Origin: Dicyema japonicum
Lineage: Eukaryota; Dicyemida; Rhombozoa; Dicyemidae
Assembly: GCA_011109175.1 (NCBI GenBank)
Contig: RDEW01000006.1
Coordinates: 1,240,632 to 1,304,631, forward strand
Reading direction: 5' to 3'
Length of the DNA stretch: 64,000 nucleotides
In this document: one piece after another, positions 46,401 to 58,690 of the stretch
Layout of the letters: the number at the start of each line of letters is the position of its first letter
Position numbering within the stretch: the first letter of the stretch is position 1
Notes under the pieces: generated by a model
Databases searched by the model: none
What the model was told of the DNA's origin: nothing
What the model saw: the letters and a program-made list of their open reading frames with translations, nothing else
Made by a program: the position numbers and the translations under genes

Positions 46401-47450
46401 CCTTCGGACGTTGCTTTGGGCGCCTATTTATCCTGACGCCGTCGGGAGCCTGGGATGAATGGATGAATTTGTACCTGAATGCTCCGGCCAATTGTGATAA
46501 GCAAAAGTCCTATTTGTTTTGTGTCTTCGAAAAGAAGAAAGAGTCCCTTGAAAAGACGGAAGATGTAAGAAGGCTTGCCTGCCTCAAGACAGCCAGTTAT
46601 CACTCGACGGGGGCCTGGATGAACGCTTATCCATCTGCCGAAATTGGAAACCTGTTGGATGATGAGGCTGTGAGAATAGCTACCTCGCTTCGTCTTGGTC
46701 TTAAATTGTGTGCCGAAAGAAAATGCCGCTGTGGACGTTGGATCGATCCTTTTGGTTATCATTCCTTGTCATGCAAGATGAGTGCGGGTCGTTTCCCCAG
46801 GCACTCCTATCTAAACATGACATTAAAGAATTCCCTTGCCTCTGCTGGACACCATTGCCTGTTAGAACCTGCTGGTCTTTCCCGAAACGGTGGAAAACGC
46901 CCTGATGGGATGACGAATTTTCCATTCGCTAACGGGCGAAACCTGATCTGGGACGATCCGTGTGTTGATACTTATTCCCCGTCTAATTTGGTTGCTTCTG
47001 CTTCAGACCCAGGACATGCTTCAAAGCAGGCCGAGGAACGAAAAGGAGGAAGTACCAGAGAATTTCGGTGGAGTATCTTTTTGTTCCATTCGCGGCGAAT
47101 ACGTCAGGAATCCTTGGCTCCCAAGCAGATGAGTTGGTTCGTAAGATCGGCTCCATGATTCAAGCTGTGACCAAGGACCCGCGAGAGACTGGTTGGTTCC
47201 GAGAACGTATCTCGTTGGATTTTATTAAGGGAAATAGCATGGCCATTCAGATGCAATAATTTAATTTTTATTCATTTGATAATAAAATTTCTTTTTGTTT
47301 CATATAATTGACTAGAACTTGTTTTAAATATAAGTATATAAATAACAAAAATAATTTTGTCAACAAAATATTTTTTACTATATATAAATACAATTCTAAG
47401 TGCTACTGTCAGAGTTTTAACGTTCAGTCTTAACTAAAAAAACTACGAGA
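43490..47450. repeat. large interrupted palindrome containing a retroelement
   Basis: The outer arms 43490-43635 and 47310-47450 are inverted copies. The inner arms 43735-44470 and 45170-45930 are also inverted copies (for example CCAAATCGATTGTTACAATTC at 44206 and its reverse complement at 45415). The central spacer of about 700 bp (44470-45170) is unrelated. In the right arm a REL retroelement (46000-47260) sits between inner and outer arms. The left arm keeps only a short REL tail at about 43640-43682. Confidence 0.8.
46000..47262 (+). mobile_element. REL-endonuclease retroelement, 3' part
   Basis: Frames 45947-46291, 46167-46436 and 46349-47158 carry a post-RT region: LAVAYGGLGLSLPSD-like, RRLACLKTASYHSTGAWMNA and CRCGRWIDPFGYHSLSC (Cys/His finger). 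SAGRFPRHSYLN comes next, then the nuclease motif NGGKRPDGMT...LIWDDPCVDTYSPSNL. The final ORF 47068-47259 ends KDPRETGWFRERISLDFIKG. No RT catalytic box is present upstream in the arm. Confidence 0.78.
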
Positions 47451-47719
47451 ATTGGTTTTATACTGATATAACCTATTTAATTCCTAAAAATGATTATTGT
47501 GAGACTCTTAAAGACTTCCGTTCTATAACATGTGTGTCACATTATATAATCTTATTACCAAATGTGTTAATTCCAAACTCACAGATTTTGTGGATTCATT
47601 TGGGCTATAATCTGACAATCAGCTGGGAACGAGAAACATTGTCATGGCGCTAAGGAACAGGCCATTATTAATCAATCCTTAAATAAGGAGTATGAAAACG
47701 CCCTTTATGACCAACAAAT

Positions 47720-49700
47720 AATGTCAATGTCCCGACCTACGTTTCATCAAGTGAGTCTATCCTGAGTTCTTCAGCCTTGGACATCGCCCTTGCTGACGAA
47801 TTTTACAATAAAACTGGATTAACAAAGACGTTATGTAGCCTTAGTCGAAATGATATATCGCTTCTGTCGATCAGTTCTATTTTAACTTTGTTTAACGCAG
47901 CAGTAGCAAGGGTCTATCTTCGAAATAATTCGTCACTGTCACTAAATAAGGACCCAAACTGTTTGTCTTCCTGAATTATCCAATCTTCTTTTCATTCTTT
48001 GAGATTGACTACTTTTATTTGGAAACATTAATTATAAGGAACCATTATTCAAGTTCACACATCGTCTATCCCGTCGTCAGCATAAATTAACTAAGCTATG
48101 CAAACTTCATAAAATTTCAGAAAGTCAGTGCAAAGGATTTTAGTTGAGAATCGTTATCATTGGTTTTAACTGCGACGTCATTTGTGACCTCAGGCTATTT
48201 GTGTCTTTGATCTCCGTGTTTTGAATCCAAATTAACTGTGGCACGCGTCGTAAATAGAAGAAAATATTGCTAGAAAGAGCTTTCACGAGGTCCGATCTAA
48301 TTTTATGACTATAGTCAAAATTTACTCAAGCTATATACAATGCGTTTATAGTTCATGAGCTACCAGGGAGATGCTCAGAAATGAATATGTCAACTGCAAT
48401 AGGTTATCAAAGCCATAGGGGAGGAAAACTTTTAGAAAAAAATGATTCTTTCTACAAAGTTGAAAACCATCGAATTAAATTCTCAAAGATTGGTGAAACA
48501 CTTTAAACGTGGATTACGTTTTTGAGACTTTATTCTCTCACAACTACGTTATGGATACTTTTACGTGAAAAATTAATTGAAATTATCAAGTTCGGCCAAT
48601 AATCAGCCACCTTAACGAAAACCTAATATGAAACAAAATACCAATAAATTCTTAAATAAATAAAAATAAAAAATATTCAAAAAGCCGAAGGTGAAACCAA
48701 ACTAGCTAATTTATTTTGACACGTTCCAGCGATTCTAAAAGTCGTCTCGAGGTAACGAAATTGTCTCACGGGGAAAGAATAGTAAGATCCTTGTGAATGC
48801 CTGCCATGCATCGGCGTGTCTTTGATTAGGTGGATTCAATGATGTTATCAGAAAAAAGATAAACTTTTAATCAATTAGCAAATATCATCTCATGTCACTA
48901 CGTAGCTTCAATATAAATGACGCTTAACAGATTGCAGTGTGGAGTAGGACTCTCTTTATTATTATTATTATTAACCAAGGGCTTACCATTGTAAGCTCAG
49001 CACAAACAGTCATAACTAACTAATCCAAAAAGGAACCAAAGGGAGAACATCCGCTTGTGCCGACCAAATCCATCTTCCAATATTTCATTACAGGTATTTG
49101 CTTCCAAAGAGAGGTGAGAAGTAGGTCCGCAATCTTCCATTTTTTTCCACGTCGTACCGTCGCGGACATTACTTCATTTTTTAGCGGAATAGTTTTCATA
49201 ATGCAATCTTCATTAGAGGGTACGTTACATTCAGCCAGGAAGGCATAGGAATTTCTTGATTAATAATTTAATGAAAATAAGATTATTATAATTATAAAAT
49301 CTTTATAAATATCATTTATTTAAAAAAATAAATTCATCAATATAGCAAGTGACATAAATTTTACACATCGATGTGTTCATTTTACATATTTATGTTGTTG
49401 TTAATGTTCTTGTCCTCAATAACGAATTTCAACTTTATTTATAGAACGTCAATAGATTTTAAAAGTTTAAAAATCTAAAAGTTTAAAATCTAAAAAAAGT
49501 ACAATTACAAATGTATTTTATAAATAATAATGGTAGACAAACGATAATTCAATTGTAAGTATTTCCGACCATGTTTATGATGAATTGTAATTATAATCAA
49601 AATAAATAACTTGATCTACCAATTTTTATTGAATTCTCAAAAGAATAATAAAAATAAAATTAAAATCTAGTATTTCATAATTGACACATAAAGATAGTGA
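47720..49700. repeat. direct duplication, copy 1
   Basis: Near-identical to 54900-57060 over most of its length, starting at CAATGTCCCGACCTACGTTTC. It contains the CATTTAGT..TAATAAA-type repeats and the 27620-type repeat at 48690-48910. Relative to copy 2 it has a deletion at about 48060-48130 that removes an RT fragment. Confidence 0.85.
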
Positions 49701-50400
49701 ATTTTACTTGGCCTAGTGGCGCTCCTAAGAAGAGAGGACAGCCACCAAATAAATCAGATATAACCAAGATTACCCTGGCTATTTCCCGACTATTAGAAAG
49801 AGGGCTGCGGAGCTGATAGCCCTCACCAGCGCTGTTGAGATAGATGTATAAATTATTAATAAAACGAAGATAAAAAACCTGGAATTATTAATATTATAAG
49901 TTATAATTCGATTAATATTCAATGGCCTCCCGGTTCCATAGCTTACAGGAACCTCTATTTTCTACAAAAAGAGTATTAAAACGTGATTTGCCAAGAATTA
50001 TAGAAGAGAATGTCTGCGAAATTTTATGCATTGATTTGTACACTTTCATTGGTTGGATAACACTTGGTTGAATTTACTCCAAAAGATTAACGATTTATTC
50101 AATGATTGTAAAAGATTTTTTCGCTAATAATTCGAACCCAATTCTTGTGGGAGATTGCAATGCAAAAAATATTTTATCTGGTTGTATAAAAACTTAATTT
50201 GACGGTAAATTTTAATGGAAATAATGAAATCAGAATATTTAGAAGTTTTATTATAATCATTCAAAAATTTTAAAATTTATAAGAATTATACTCACTGTTC
50301 TAACATTTTCAATCATCGGAGTCATCGATTTTGTTAACATTAAACGTCGAAATAGGATAAGACCAATGGAATTGAAAGCTGAGGAAACATTGCGAGCATT
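49392..50400 (+). pseudogene. type I membrane protein family, copy 1 (disrupted)
   Basis: ATG 49392 gives a signal-peptide-like MLLLMFLSSITNFNFIY, as in copy 2. Stops follow within 30 codons. At 49707 the sequence is broken by the structured RNA-like repeat, and most of the ectodomain is missing. The last exon survives at about 50270-50400 (ILTVLTFSIIGVIDFV-NIKRRN), a membrane helix with a basic stop-transfer. Its C-terminus is lost where a REL fragment on the opposite strand begins. Confidence 0.55.
49707..49830 (+). ncRNA. structured RNA-like repeat, copy B
   Basis: Begins CTTGGCCTAGTGGCGCTCC. It contains the GTGGC...GCCAC hairpin with loop AAGAAGAG. The next hairpin, ATAACCAAG-ATTAC-CCTGGCTAT, has 7 of 9 pairs. 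ACTATTAGAAAGAGGGCTGC follows. It is inserted after TTTTA in the membrane-protein copy 1. Confidence 0.5.
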
Positions 50401-50429
50401 CAAAAACTCTAAAATAAAAAAAATTCACT

Positions 50430-50645
50430 AGCTTTGTTGTGCCTTTGGTTATCTGGGGCGAGTCCAAGCTGATCAAATTAAACAGGAAATCTTGAGTCTC
50501 TAGTTCCCAAGCAATAACTCTGTTGATTGCGGTGTGTCTTTGACTCTTCCTAGCGCTCCTCCGACAGAAAAGAGCTTGTAGACGTTTAGCGTCGTTTTCT
50601 CCGAAAGCAACGTTAATGATTTCACATTTATACGTATTTAGTTCC
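50430..50645 (-). mobile_element. REL retroelement fragment
   Basis: The minus ORF includes LQALFCRRSARKSQRHTAINRVIA, the finger region of REL elements (compare 41850-41920). Confidence 0.6.
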
Positions 50646-50649
50646 AACG

Positions 50650-51200
50650 CAAGAGCTGCAAATGCATAGTTGTCGCACTCGAATTATGCCACTATAATTT
50701 CAAAATTCTTACTGTGGTCGCATCACGCACGTATCATAAGTTCAGATATGTTGTGATTGCTGATGCTGCACAATCGATGCCGAAGACAGTGAGTAGAAAG
50801 CCAAGGAGGTCGCCGTGTTTGACTCCAGTCTTGGATTCGATGATGTCCACCAAATAAATCCCCCCAGGAGTACTCATGTTCCCATTATTTAAACCTCACC
50901 ATAGCCAGAACTCACGCTTTATTTAAGAGGTAAAGAAAAATCATGGTAATTAATCCGGGACATCGTGTTCCTATTTTTTTGCTTGCAAGTTAGTTCCTGA
51001 AATAATACGGTTCCGCAGTGATGAATCACTGGTGAAGTTTGTGTCACAAATTATTATAATGTGGTGAAGTGTCACAAATTATTATAAATGTGGCCCTCGA
51101 AGCGAAATGAGTTTGACACCACGAACTTAACCTCCCTTTTTATAAATTTATTTATTTATAATATTAATTACGTTTATTTAAAATGTTTATTTATATTTAG
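50650..51200. other. intergenic DNA
   Basis: Contains short tandem duplication GTCACAAATTATTATAA (51043-51085). Nothing else recognised. Confidence 0.4.
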
Positions 51201-51205
51201 TATAA

Positions 51206-51645
51206 ATCGACTTATATAACAAAATATGTTTGTGTATAATGGGTAGTCCTCTAACTGGGAAGACGTCCTTCATAGAGAGCATCATGTTCCCTCACCAAGA
51301 GAGACCGTACAAAGCCACCGTAGAGAACTGCTTCAATCAAAATGAGAGTTTTAAAGAAAGAAATCAACCTTAAAGTCATCGACACAGGTGGGAGCTGTTT
51401 CTTTCCTTCAATGGAGAGGATCAACATTGTTGAGTCGGACGCATTCATCCTCTTGTTTGACCAACATGAACAACGTCATCAAACAAGTGTACAACCTACA
51501 AATGAAGATACGAAGCCGCAGAAAGGACTCTTCCCTAATCTACGTTGTGTCCAACGAGAAGCCCAGTAATTCAGAATTCAATTCCCACGAAACTATCTAC
51601 GAACGGTTGGGACCCAACGTCTTCTTTGTCAACGTAAAGATATAG
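51206..51645 (+). CDS. divergent Ras-like small GTPase, with frame slips
   Basis: From 51206 the frame gives KICLCIMGSPLTGKTSFIE, a beta-1 strand and P-loop (G1, GxxxxGKT). LKVIDTGGSCFFPSMERINIVESDAFILLF follows and aligns without gaps to Ras switch II (DTAG..) and beta-4. The next frame, TNMNNVIKQVYNLQMKIR...SLIYVVSNEKPS, ends with a degenerate G4 box (NKxD expected, NEKP seen). Frame changes lie at about 51345 (A-run) and 51465. The position equivalent to Ras Gln61 is Ser. No ATG opens the 51206 frame, so either a short upstream exon is missing or translation starts at ATG 51239. The end is uncertain: TAG 51645, or a further intron to 51678. Family assignment beyond Ras-like is not possible. 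Confidence 0.6.
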
Positions 51646-51659
51646 GAGGAGTCCATCCA

Positions 51660-52165
51660 GATACTCAAGAAATAGCCAATGATTTGGAAAAGTCGCGGAA
51701 AAAAATGCGCAAAAAATAACACATTTATTAATAAATTTACTCAATTCTAGCATTTTTGATAAAGTCGGGAAGGGGACGGTTGATTCCTCCTTCGTTTCAT
51801 AGAAGTTGTAACAAAGTGATTTCGTCCACGTAGAACAGGGAAGGGTTTTTCACCTAGTCAGAATCAATGTAAAAAAAGACAGGCAGGTCGACATATTAGT
51901 TGGGATTAAGTTATTGCTCTCGAATCAGAAACACTAGGCTCCTGAGAGTTTAGTACCTGTATTTTGTTAAATAGAATCCCGCCGATCCCGGGATCACGTT
52001 GTAAGTGGGTTTCTTTGCACTGAAGAAGTCCAATTGAATTTTGACCGATTACTGCTTTGGCTTTAAATTGTTGATTCTTTGTTAGCGTAGAAATTACAGA
52101 AATCACTTTCGGAAATTGTCCTATTTACGAAAAAAAATAAAACATTAAAATCTGGGAGTCACCTT
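51660..52165. other. intergenic DNA, nothing recognised
   Basis: No supported feature. Confidence 0.35.
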
Positions 52166-52169
52166 TGAT

Positions 52170-52405
52170 CAGTGACTCCTTTATTCGACGATAACAAAGT
52201 AAGTTCTGTTCTGAAGAAAATGAGAATTTTAAAAGTGCTCTCAAATACACTTAGACCAAACTGGAGCCTTGCCACGGTTTATAAACAATTTATCCTACCC
52301 ACGATGAGGCATGCAAGTTTTTCCTGGGCAATGCAGATTTCACGATCTTGCTCACTGAAACGATCCGCAATCGAGGAGACTGCAATAAGGCATATAATTT
52401 GAATA
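52170..52405 (+). mobile_element. jockey-like RT C-terminal fragment
   Basis: Encodes VSSVLKKMRILKVLSNTLRPNWSLATVYKQF...SWAMQISRSCSLKRSAIEET, a close relative of 24056-24250 (-). Confidence 0.7.
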
Positions 52406-52409
52406 ACAT

Positions 52410-53500
52410 TCTTTTTATTTGAATAAAACTTTTAATAACATTCTTTCCTACTTGAATAAGACTGAGCACGGTTCCTTTCAGGCAAATTCCTTGATAAATA
52501 CAGTTTTTCTTTGCACTAAGGTGGATTCTTGATTTTTAGCAATCTTCAAACTTACTTGTACGCTTCTCCATAATAGAAGTGTTCTACCTGTCATGTTAAT
52601 CAAGCTAACAGTCTCGTTTGATAGAATAAACTATTAATTGTGAATTATTTTCCCCAACCCTGAAGTTTTAAGGAACCTATCAATATCTTTGGGAGTCAAG
52701 GAGCCCAGTGAACATTATTATTTTTTCAAAAAAGTTGAGTTTTTTATGGGGTACGTGCTATTAGTGTAGGACTAGTTTTTCGTAATCACAGACATGGACT
52801 TGTGGTTTGGGGAGAATTAATAAGTCAGAATAAAGGTTTCCGGGAAAAGTTGTTCAGGACCTCCCTTTTATTAACAACTTGTGGTTGAAACGAATTTATC
52901 AGCTATTTTTGACTTTTTACTTTCGTTTGAAATTTTTTATTATAATTTCATTTTTACCAAGCAATGCTTGTGCCCTATGAATGCATGCGGTTTGGCTTCT
53001 TTGTTGATAGTATTTATATTATTTTCTGATTTTTTCATAAATTTTAACTTTTTAGACTGACAAGGAACAAACATAAAGATAGTCATTCAGAAGACGCCTA
53101 GTGCCTTGTCGAGGCATTATTTGATCTATTTGTCTCAGGAAACGCAACTTGTTACCCAAATTGTCAAGAAATGTTAGCAACAGCTCCTGGTTATGTAATT
53201 ATTTGGTTAATTCACATTTTTGTGGTAAAACAAATCAATAATCTCATTCTTGTAGTTAAGTTGAACTGTTTCGACCGCACTGTGCTAAGGTCACTTCGGT
53301 CTCACTCTGCCGTGGCTTGGATATTCTTGTCTACCAAAAACTGATATTTCTTACTCATAAACTATTGAATGACTTTATTTATTTAGTTTTTTTGAATACT
53401 TTAGAAAAGATTAAATATAATTTTATTTATTTTATAAATTTATTTATAATATAAATAAATAAAATCGTCAAAAAATAATAAATTTAATTATTTAGCATTT
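52410..53500. other. AT-rich intergenic DNA, nothing recognised
   Basis: No supported feature. Confidence 0.4.
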
Positions 53501-53505
53501 TTCGA

Positions 53506-53655
53506 ATGGACGGATTCAATATTGAATGGAACAACTTTGAGGAGGACCAATACGAGAGCCGTAGACAACGCCTTAACGAACGTGAAAGAAATCGGAGAAG
53601 AGAAATCAATTCATATTCTAATTATCTCAGAGGCATTGTCCTGAAAATACATTGA
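53506..53655 (+). CDS. short ORF, possibly a first exon, hypothetical
   Basis: 49 codons starting MDGFNIEWNNFEEDQYESRR, very rich in Arg/Glu/Asn and likely helical, with QRLNERERNRRREINSY in the middle. It follows a long AT-rich stretch as the confirmed genes here do. Coding beyond TGA 53655 could not be traced through short introns. Confidence 0.25.
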   Translation: MDGFNIEWNNFEEDQYESRRQRLNERERNRRREINSYSNYLRGIVLKIH

Positions 53656-53659
53656 GCGT

Positions 53660-54895
53660 TGTAAGCATTATGAACCACGCTGCTACTTGCCTGGTCGAAG
53701 AATTTTGTTTTGCTCTGTGATTTACTCAAATTCTAGGAAGGTATCAGTAGGTTCATTTGTCTCAGGGGCTAGTTATGGCTTGTATGCAAAAATTATTCGA
53801 GAATAAGCGGGAAACCGTTTCATTTGAAGAAGCTGTGACGTCTGTCTACACACAAAACCACGACGTACCCGCTCCTAGGGGCAGTCAACTTACAACCAGT
53901 TTTTTTATAAAACAATCTCAGATAAAACTCCTCAAAATATGAGCTAACACCATTTTCATTAGGGAGACCAGTACGACATGCTTGTTTTCGCCAGTATCAG
54001 TCTTCCTCTTTTCATTTAGTTAACTGAAGACATTTTAACCCAGCGATCCTAGAACAATGATATTAGTCCCATTATGACGTCTCTGAATATTCTCACAACA
54101 TGGCCTAAATTACGAAACTAAGGAGCATTTCCACATTTCTTTACGAGATTCTAAAACACCCGACCATCCAATAGTTTATTCCCAGTCGATCAAGGTTGTC
54201 TCTGACCTATAATTTGTGTGCATTCTAGTAAATTATGATGACCACTACATGGGGGCATTTTATCCTTTTTTTGAAAAACCAGGCTAAATGTTCATTGATG
54301 TGACAGTTGGAGCATCATAGAGGAAACCTGACCCATGCGCATATTATGTAATGACAAAACGAACGAGGGAGTTGTCTCTATCCTCGAATTCACATCAAAT
54401 GAAGCTTCCTTGCCCACGTGACGAAGCAAAAAATGAATTTTGATTAATGGAGTCTGGTTGATTGTATCGACACACATCGGCGCAAATAAAAGAATTCAAA
54501 AGATTAAATCCTTCTGTGATCGAGGTCTTTTCTTGAAGTTCTTTTTTTTGCAACACGAAAATTATCCTTAACAGAAGTGAACCTGTAACATCTCCCTATG
54601 GTGAGCTAATTAGTACAGTTTCTCGGAACCAATGCCCCTCCTGAGGATCTCAGCCTAAGTGAGATTGTGTTTCCAATCTCTCGAGGACACCTCTGATGAC
54701 AGCCTTGGTACACCATAAGTCCCTAATGAAGTTGGGACGAAACGGAAACAGAACCCAAGATATTGGGGATTCTTTATTAGTCGAACTTTGATGTCCCCTC
54801 TTTTGCAGATACCCAAATCGTGTCTCAATGCAATACAATGTAGGAAACATATTGAATAAAGCTTTCACGTTTATATTTTCTAACCAATTCAGTTC
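53660..54895. other. intergenic DNA, nothing firm
   Basis: ORFs 53757-53942 and 54650-54907 (-) lack identifiable motifs. The latter looks like retroelement debris. Confidence 0.3.
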
Positions 54896-54899
54896 GTGC

Positions 54900-57060
54900 A
54901 ATGTCAATGTCCCGACCTACGTTTCATAAAGTGAGTCTATCCTGAGTTCTTCAGCCTTGGACATCGCCCACGCAGACGAATTTTACAATAAAACTGGATT
55001 GACAAAGGCGTTATGATGCCTTAATCGAAATGATATATCGCTTCTGTCGATCAGTTCTATTTTAACTTTGTTTAACGCAGCAGTAGCAAGGTTCTATCTT
55101 CGAAATAATTCGTCACTGTCACTAAATAAGGACCCAAACTGTTTGTCTTACTTAATTATCCAATCTTCTTTTCATTCTTCTGAGATTAACCACTTTTATT
55201 TGGAAACATTAATTATTTGGCACCATCATTCAAGTTCATTAAGAGACATCGTCTATCCCTCTGTATGAAGTCGACGTCGTCAGCATAAATTAACTCAGCT
55301 ATGCCAACTTCAATAAAATTTTAGAAGATCACGTAATTCCTCTTCAAAATAAATTACAAATAACACAGGAGGAATGGAGCCCCCTTGAGGAGTAAAACAT
55401 TACAAGAAAATTCTCTTAAAATAATTCTGCCAATTCGAACTCGTAGCTATATGTTGGATAAAAGGACTCGATTATAAATCATCTACCGCTTTCGAATTCT
55501 TTCAAGGATGAATTTCGACAAACAGTTTCAAAAGCCATCAGAAAATCATGCAAAAAATTTTAGTTGAGTATCGTTATCATTGGTTTTAACTGCAAACGTC
55601 ATTTGTGCCCTCAGACTATTTGTGTCTTTGATCTATTTGTGTCTTTGTCTTTGATCTAATTTAATTGACTATAGTCAAAATTTACTCAAGCTATATACAA
55701 TGCGTTTATAGTTCATGAGCTACCAGGGAGATGCTCAGAAATGAATATGTCAACTGCAATAGGTTATCAAAGCCATAGGGGAGAAAAACTTTTAGAAAAA
55801 ATTGATTTTTTCTAAAAAGTTGAAAACCATCGAAGATAATTCTCAAAGATTGGTGAAACTCTTTAAACATGGATTACGTTTTTGAAATTTTATTCTCTCA
55901 CAACTACGTGATGGATACTTTCTCGTCAGAAATTAATTGAAAATATCATTTCGGCCAAGAATCAGCCACCTTAACGAGGACCTTATATGAAATTTTTGAT
56001 TACTAAAAAAATTAATAAATTCTTAAATAAATAAAAATAAAAATTTTTCAAAATGCCGAGGGTGAAACCAAACTAGCTAATTTATCCTGACACGTTCCAG
56101 CGATTCTAAAACTCGTCTAGAGTAACGAAATTGTCTCACGGGAAAAGAATAGTAAGATACTTGTGAATGCCTGCCATGCATTCGGCGTGTCTTTAGTAAG
56201 GTGGATCCTATGAAGCTATCAGAAAAAAGATAAATTTTTAATCAATTAGCAAAATTCATCTCATGTCATTACGTAGCTTCAATATAAATGACGCTTAACA
56301 GATTGCAGTGTGGAGTAGGACTTTCTTTATTATTATTATTATTAACCCCAGGCTTACCATTGTAAGCTGAGCACAAACAGTCATAACTAACTAATCCAAA
56401 AAGGAACCAAAGGGAGAACATTTGCTTGTGCCGACCAAATCCATCTGCCAATATTTCATTACAGGCCTTTGCTTCCGAAGAGTGGTGTAGAAGTAGGTCC
56501 GCCCTTTTCCATTTTTTTGTCCCACGTCCTACTGTCGCGGATATCAGTTCATTCTTTAGCGGAATAGTTTTCATAATGCAATCTTCATTAGATGGTACGT
56601 TACATTCAGCCAGGAAGGCATAGGACTTTCTTGATTAATGAATTAATGAAAATAAGATTATTATAATTATAAAATCATTATAAATATCAATATTTAAAAA
56701 AATAAATTCATCAATATAGCAAGTGACCTAAATTATACACATCGACGTGTTCATTTTACATATTTATGTTGTTGTTAATGTTTTTGTTTTCAATAACGAA
56801 TTTCGACTTTATTTATAGAACGTCAATAGATTTTAAAAGTTTATTGAAAAGTACAATTACAAATGTATTTTATAAAAAATAATGGTAGACAAACGATAAT
56901 TCAATTGTACGTATTTCCGCCAATTTTTGTGATGAATTGTCATTTACAATCAATATGAATAACTTGATCTTCCAATTTTTTATTGAATTCTCAGACGAAT
57001 TTTACAACATCTCAATAAAAATAAAATTAAATTCGAGTATTTAATAGTTAACACATAAAG
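54900..57060. repeat. direct duplication, copy 2
   Basis: Copy of 47720-49700. It retains, at 55257-55560 on the minus strand, an RT fragment whose catalytic IYADDVDF is readable at about 55265-55290. It also carries the 27620-type repeat at 56060-56280. Confidence 0.85.
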
Positions 57061-57930
57061 ATAATGAATTTTATAAAAATACAACAAATCTTCCGAATAT
57101 TAAAAATGGAGATTATTACAGATGCGGACATAGATCCGTATTTTTTGAGAATGGTAATATTCTCACATTATATTCTTTGGCAATAGAATTTCACACTAAT
57201 CACTCATATTTTATTGGAAAAGGTTTGAGATAATATTATTCAGCACATGACTGTGATCCATCAAACGATCCAAATGTTCGATATTGGTATTTTATTGCGA
57301 AAAATCGACTGAAAGCTATATTAAGTGGGCATTTAATAATCACTTATTTATATAATAACAAAGTTGAAATTGTAAATTGTATACTTTAATATTAGATTAA
57401 TGATTTCTTAATTTTTTTCGAGAATTTGGAGACGAAGATTAATTTTGATAAAAATAGTATTGAGTTATCTCTTGAGGGGAATATGTAGAAATACATTTTA
57501 CATTTATTTTGTCTCAAAACAAATATTATATGTCCACAATTCAGTTAATCAACTATAAAATTAATAATGGGTCTTGGAGGCCTACTAATTACAAATTGAT
57601 TGATGTTTGAAATTCTTGTAAATTCGAATTGTCTCTCACTAAATTTTATGATAACATATATGCTGACTTTTCACAATTTAAGGTAAAAATTCTTCAGGAT
57701 GATTCTAAATTCAGTTATGCTGGAAAATTTTTAATTTTTTTCAGAATTTAGAGTCGAAGTGTTATGAAATAAATTCTCCTAGAAAAAATACACTTTCTAA
57801 TCATTCAAAAATGTATATAATTATAGGATTTACACTCACTGTTATAACATTTACAATCATCGGAGTCGTCGCATTTGTTATTAAGCGCCGAAATATGATA
57901 AGACACATGGTATATGTCCCTATTCTTTAA
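56766..57930 (+). pseudogene. type I membrane protein family, copy 2 (stops present)
   Basis: ATG 56766 opens MLLLMFLFSITNFDFIYRTS, a likely signal peptide. The ectodomain continues in broken frames: EFSDEFYNISIKIKLNSS, DPSNDPNVRYWYFIAKNRLKA, a 24-nt intron-like gap at about 57370-57393, then GSWRPTNYKLIDV. The last exon encodes KMYIIIGFTLTVITFTIIGV, then VAFVIKRRNMIRHMVYVPIL-TAA. This is one helix, a basic stop-transfer and a tail with a YxxI (YVPI) sorting-type motif. Several stops (for example after LNSSI, and TAG at about 57488) argue for decay, though homopolymer slips also occur here. Confidence 0.55.
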
Positions 57931-57934
57931 CTGT

Positions 57935-58370
57935 CATTAATTTTCTCGATTTTTTCTTTATTTAATTTCTCCCAAGCACGTTACATAATAATTTCATTAA
58001 TTATTTTCTTCCAAGTAGCTTTTTCTTGTTTTCTCACTTAAGTTGTTAAGGTATTCTGCACATTCAACTCTTTTTCAGATATCCTGAATATTGATGCTCA
58101 CAAGGCCGCGTAAATCAATAATTTTCTGGAGGCCCCTGGTGATCATGTCTCTTGCGTGGGAGTTAAAATTGAGTAGACTGTCACTTGACTCCAAGGACAG
58201 TGGGGGACCTTGTGACTGGAATCCGAGTGGCACCAATAAAGATGCTCGGTTCTTCCTTAGAATGACGGTGCGAAGTGAAAATGGTACAAATAGACTTGGT
58301 TGCAGAAATCGTAAGTCGATTGCCAACGATCTAATCGAGTAGAATGCTCAATTTTGCCTCAGTCTTTAAG
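57935..58370. other. retroelement debris, unclassified
   Basis: ORFs 58075-58326 (-) and 58091-58342 (+) overlap. Neither has a diagnostic motif. Confidence 0.3.
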
Positions 58371-58374
58371 GATG

Positions 58375-58690
58375 CTATTTGCGTCGAACGGTTCCGTTTT
58401 GCATTGACTCCATTGTCTGCCAGGATAATAACAGGGAATCTTCGTCTCCACCAAAAGGTAGGTCGTATAGGAATAAGTTGAATAGAATTGGTGAAAGTGG
58501 AGACCCATGGGGTAACCCGTTCGGTAGTAATCGTGATCTTCCAGACAAAATGTTGGCCAGCCATAATTTCACATTCGGACGAATATTAGTAGGAAATATT
58601 TTTCCAACCAGGGTTTTTCTTGAAACAGTGTCAAAGTTTTTGCGTTTGTGAGGGGGAATGGGTGTTACAACCGTTGCCAATGAACTGAGA
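58375..58690 (-). mobile_element. jockey-like RT fragment
   Basis: Minus: NFDTVSRKTLVGKIFPTNIRP, LLPNGLPHGSPLSPILFNLF and YDLPFGGDEDSLLLSWQ. The catalytic SYADD appears as SWQT (dead), and the finger segment is shortened. Confidence 0.7.

Noticed and set aside
51631-51642. A 12-nt GT-AG intron (GTAAAGATATAG) in the GTPase
   Set aside because: Well below every other intron found. A 27-nt alternative (51616-51642) or none is more likely.
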